A stretch of 55,000 nucleotides of DNA from Symbiodinium natans (taxonomy: Eukaryota; Sar; Dinophyceae; Suessiales; Symbiodiniaceae). The translations under genes and the position numbers were made by a program. The notes under the pieces were generated by a model. That model made no database searches. It was not told the origin of the DNA and saw nothing but the letters and a program-made list of their open reading frames with translations. How positions within the stretch are numbered: position 1 is the stretch's first letter; every line of letters starts with the position of its first letter. Where the stretch lies: assembly GCA_905221605.1 (NCBI GenBank), contig CAJNDS010002071.1, positions 185,001 through 240,000 of the forward strand, written 5' to 3'. Below are positions 53,032 to 55,000 of the stretch, piece by piece.

Positions 53032-55000
53032 CTGTCTACTGCTGCGACATTGAAATTAGTTTCGGCAAGTGGCTCATCTATGTCTCCCGCCAAGACCTTC
53101 CCATCGTTGTCAGGCCCTCAGAACCACGTGATCCAAATGCTGTTGAAGGAGGTCGTACCACAGAGCTCCACAGGTGTCAGAGCTTTCAAGCACCGCGCGT
53201 GGAGGCGGAGCAAAAGGAGGTTCTGGCCGTGACGGCTTCATTCGCCTTGGAGGGAAGCCACTGTCACGCCTGCGGTGTCTGCGGTATTCTTCTACTGAGC
53301 CGCAATGCAGCAGGTCAGCAAAGGCTGACTGTAATAAGGATTCGCAGAGCCAAATGCTGCAGCCAGGCCAAGCGCTGTGTGCATGCCAAAAGTCCTGCAG
53401 TGCCCCAGCAGCAACAAGCTGCGTCATGATTGTTTGCTTGTGGCACTTAATTGCTCTCGTCCGCCAACTGCCGCGCTGCAAGTAGAGCACCAGCAAGTGG
53501 CGTGTGCCTAAGTTACCAACGATCAAAGGCTTTTGCAGTAGAATAAACAGAGGCAGGAGCTATGGGTTATGGGTCCTTGATGGTCCTTGTTTTGTTCGCA
53601 AGTGTTGTCTCTAGCAGTGAATGCACATGCGATCCCGAAATTCACTCTAGAAGGGTTTGCCTGCAGGCTGCATTGGAATTTCATTCCTTGTGCTTTGCGG
53701 CTGGCTTGATGAATCAGCAGTGCACCTCGTCGACTTTGCGAACGCTTCAACTTGCAATGATCTGGCATGCAGCTATAGGACATATCGAAAGAATGCCTGG
53801 AAGAGATGGAGCACTGGTTTCAAACTTGCTGCAAACAACAGCAGCAGAATGTGTAGCTCGTTGCTTCGCAGCTTCAGATCAATCTGCTGCCTTGATTTGC
53901 CAACTCTGCGAGATTCGCAGACATGTGATTGGTCGCCTAAAAGCGCGGAGTGTTTTTCTTGCTTGCCAGCGCCAATGCTCATTTCAGCGGGGTTGGCGAT
54001 CACCGCATGCTGTGCACCTTTAGACAGTCCAATTGCTGCTATACATAAAAGCTTTTGCAAGCATCGAAACCTGCACAGGAACAACAATCGACTTGATGTG
54101 GAACAGGTGGTTTGTCGTAAACTAAGGTAGCGTGATATAGATTGCAGGGGCCAAGCTGTGTCGGCACTGAGGCAGGCGCTCTCAAACATGTCAGGTTTTC
54201 ATGGCATCTGCAGCTTCAACCTTCGGCTTTGTGTTATGTAGTTCTGTAATTTCTGTACATGCTCAAAATGTGTATTGCCCTTGCGTGGAGGCTGGCGTTG
54301 GGGCATGGAGAATACACCGGAACAATGGCACTCGGTTTAAATTGTCAATGTCGTTCCTCAGGTCAAGTTATTGGTGGTGCGCGCATGTTTCGTGTTCATG
54401 ATTCCTGTTGGAGCTTGAAGGTATAGGAACTTACCCATTCTGACGCGTGCTTTGGTGGGAACCTCAAGGCAGACCGCAGTCGCACTTGTGTAGTGTGTTG
54501 TGAACGCGTTTGGGCCAGCTTACCGTCATTTTTGGCGTCAACGCCCTCGCGCAGCTGGAGTTCTTGAACCCGGGACTGTTGTTCCTCAACTGGCCATGAT
54601 CATAAACAAGCTGCAGGCCCATTGTAAGAGCAAGTCGGTCACAACTTTCCAGTTCCGCAGGTCTGGCGGCTGCTGACACTGCCCTTGTCTTCGGCACTTT
54701 CAGCTTCCAGTTCTTGTTGCAAATGTGTGCCCGCGCCTACTTCTGCTGCTGCTTAGCTGGAACAAGCCCCTGGCTGGAAACCACCCTGGGACTACAATAT
54801 TCTCAAAACCGCTCTGCCCCAACTGCAAAATTTTAATTTTGATCTCGAAGGCTTTGTTCTTTCAAGTTTTGGCTGACAAGAAGCAAGACCACCAGACATT
54901 GTTGTTTCAAAATTCTGCCAGCATACCACAATACTGTCAAAACCGCTTTGCCCCAACTCAAAAAATTGAACACAGCATTTGTGGGATCCTTAAGGGCTTT
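53032..55000. other. No gene recognised; short direct repeat at the end
   Basis: Upstream of the CPSII first exon no family match was seen on either strand; 5' non-coding exons or a promoter may lie here but nothing marks them. A diverged repeat with TCAAAACCGCTyTGCCCCAAC occurs at 54,791-54,832 and 54,924-54,967 (133 bp apart). Confidence 0.5.

Noticed and set aside
53110-53526. Minus-strand 138-codon frame as 5' exon of CPSII
   Set aside because: No resemblance to the CPSII small-subunit N-terminus; Arg/Pro-rich and without splice support.

Overview
The window looks like nuclear DNA of a dinoflagellate, probably a Symbiodinium-type alga. Three things point that way. First, one ordinary metabolic gene has many tiny introns, and of 15 junctions read base by base 10 are GC-AG, 3 GT-AG and 2 GA-AG. 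Second, there is a 12-base match to the 3' end of the dinoflagellate spliced leader at 22,910. Third, several retroelements carry domain sets known from dinoflagellates. No rRNA, tRNA or CRISPR array was recognised.

Layout. (1) 1-22.4 kb, GC-rich, plus strand: a very large Ty3/gypsy-like element with a 2,800-codon open frame (Gag with CCCH fingers, protease, RT thumb/RNase H, integrase, methylase-like domain). Its RT fingers and palm are encoded downstream of the integrase, and the palm is split by a complete Ty1/copia element (9,492-17,270; identical 148-bp LTRs, TSD CCAAG). Next comes a frame-broken ORF joining a Tpt1/KptA-type RNA 2'-phosphotransferase domain, zinc fingers and a single-HKD phospholipase-D domain (18,210-22,122). 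(2) 22.1-31.3 kb: mostly without recognisable genes, with an 820-bp compound GTA microsatellite, a relict spliced leader and scattered minus-strand coding-like segments (28.7-31.1 kb). (3) 31,502-40,033, minus strand: a tyrosine-recombinase (DIRS/PAT-like) retroelement with split direct repeats. It encodes a small membrane protein, an RNase-H1/Cauli-VI-like domain, a Gag-like protein, RT, an RNase H carrying an inserted cytosine-methylase-like domain, and a tyrosine recombinase. It sits in an AT-rich tandem repeat of about 457 bp, and an unoccupied copy of its target site is still present at 40,481. (4) 41.3-53.0 kb, minus strand: a multi-exon carbamoyl-phosphate synthase II gene (glutaminase fused to both synthetase halves and an MGS-like end), first enzyme of pyrimidine synthesis. 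(5) 53.0-55 kb: nothing recognised.

Only the CPSII gene looks like an ordinary host gene. All three retroelements are frame-broken to different degrees, although the giant element keeps one 2,830-codon frame open and the copia LTRs are identical. Exon ends in CPSII were chosen by protein family match plus splice-site fit, so those not listed as checked are approximate.
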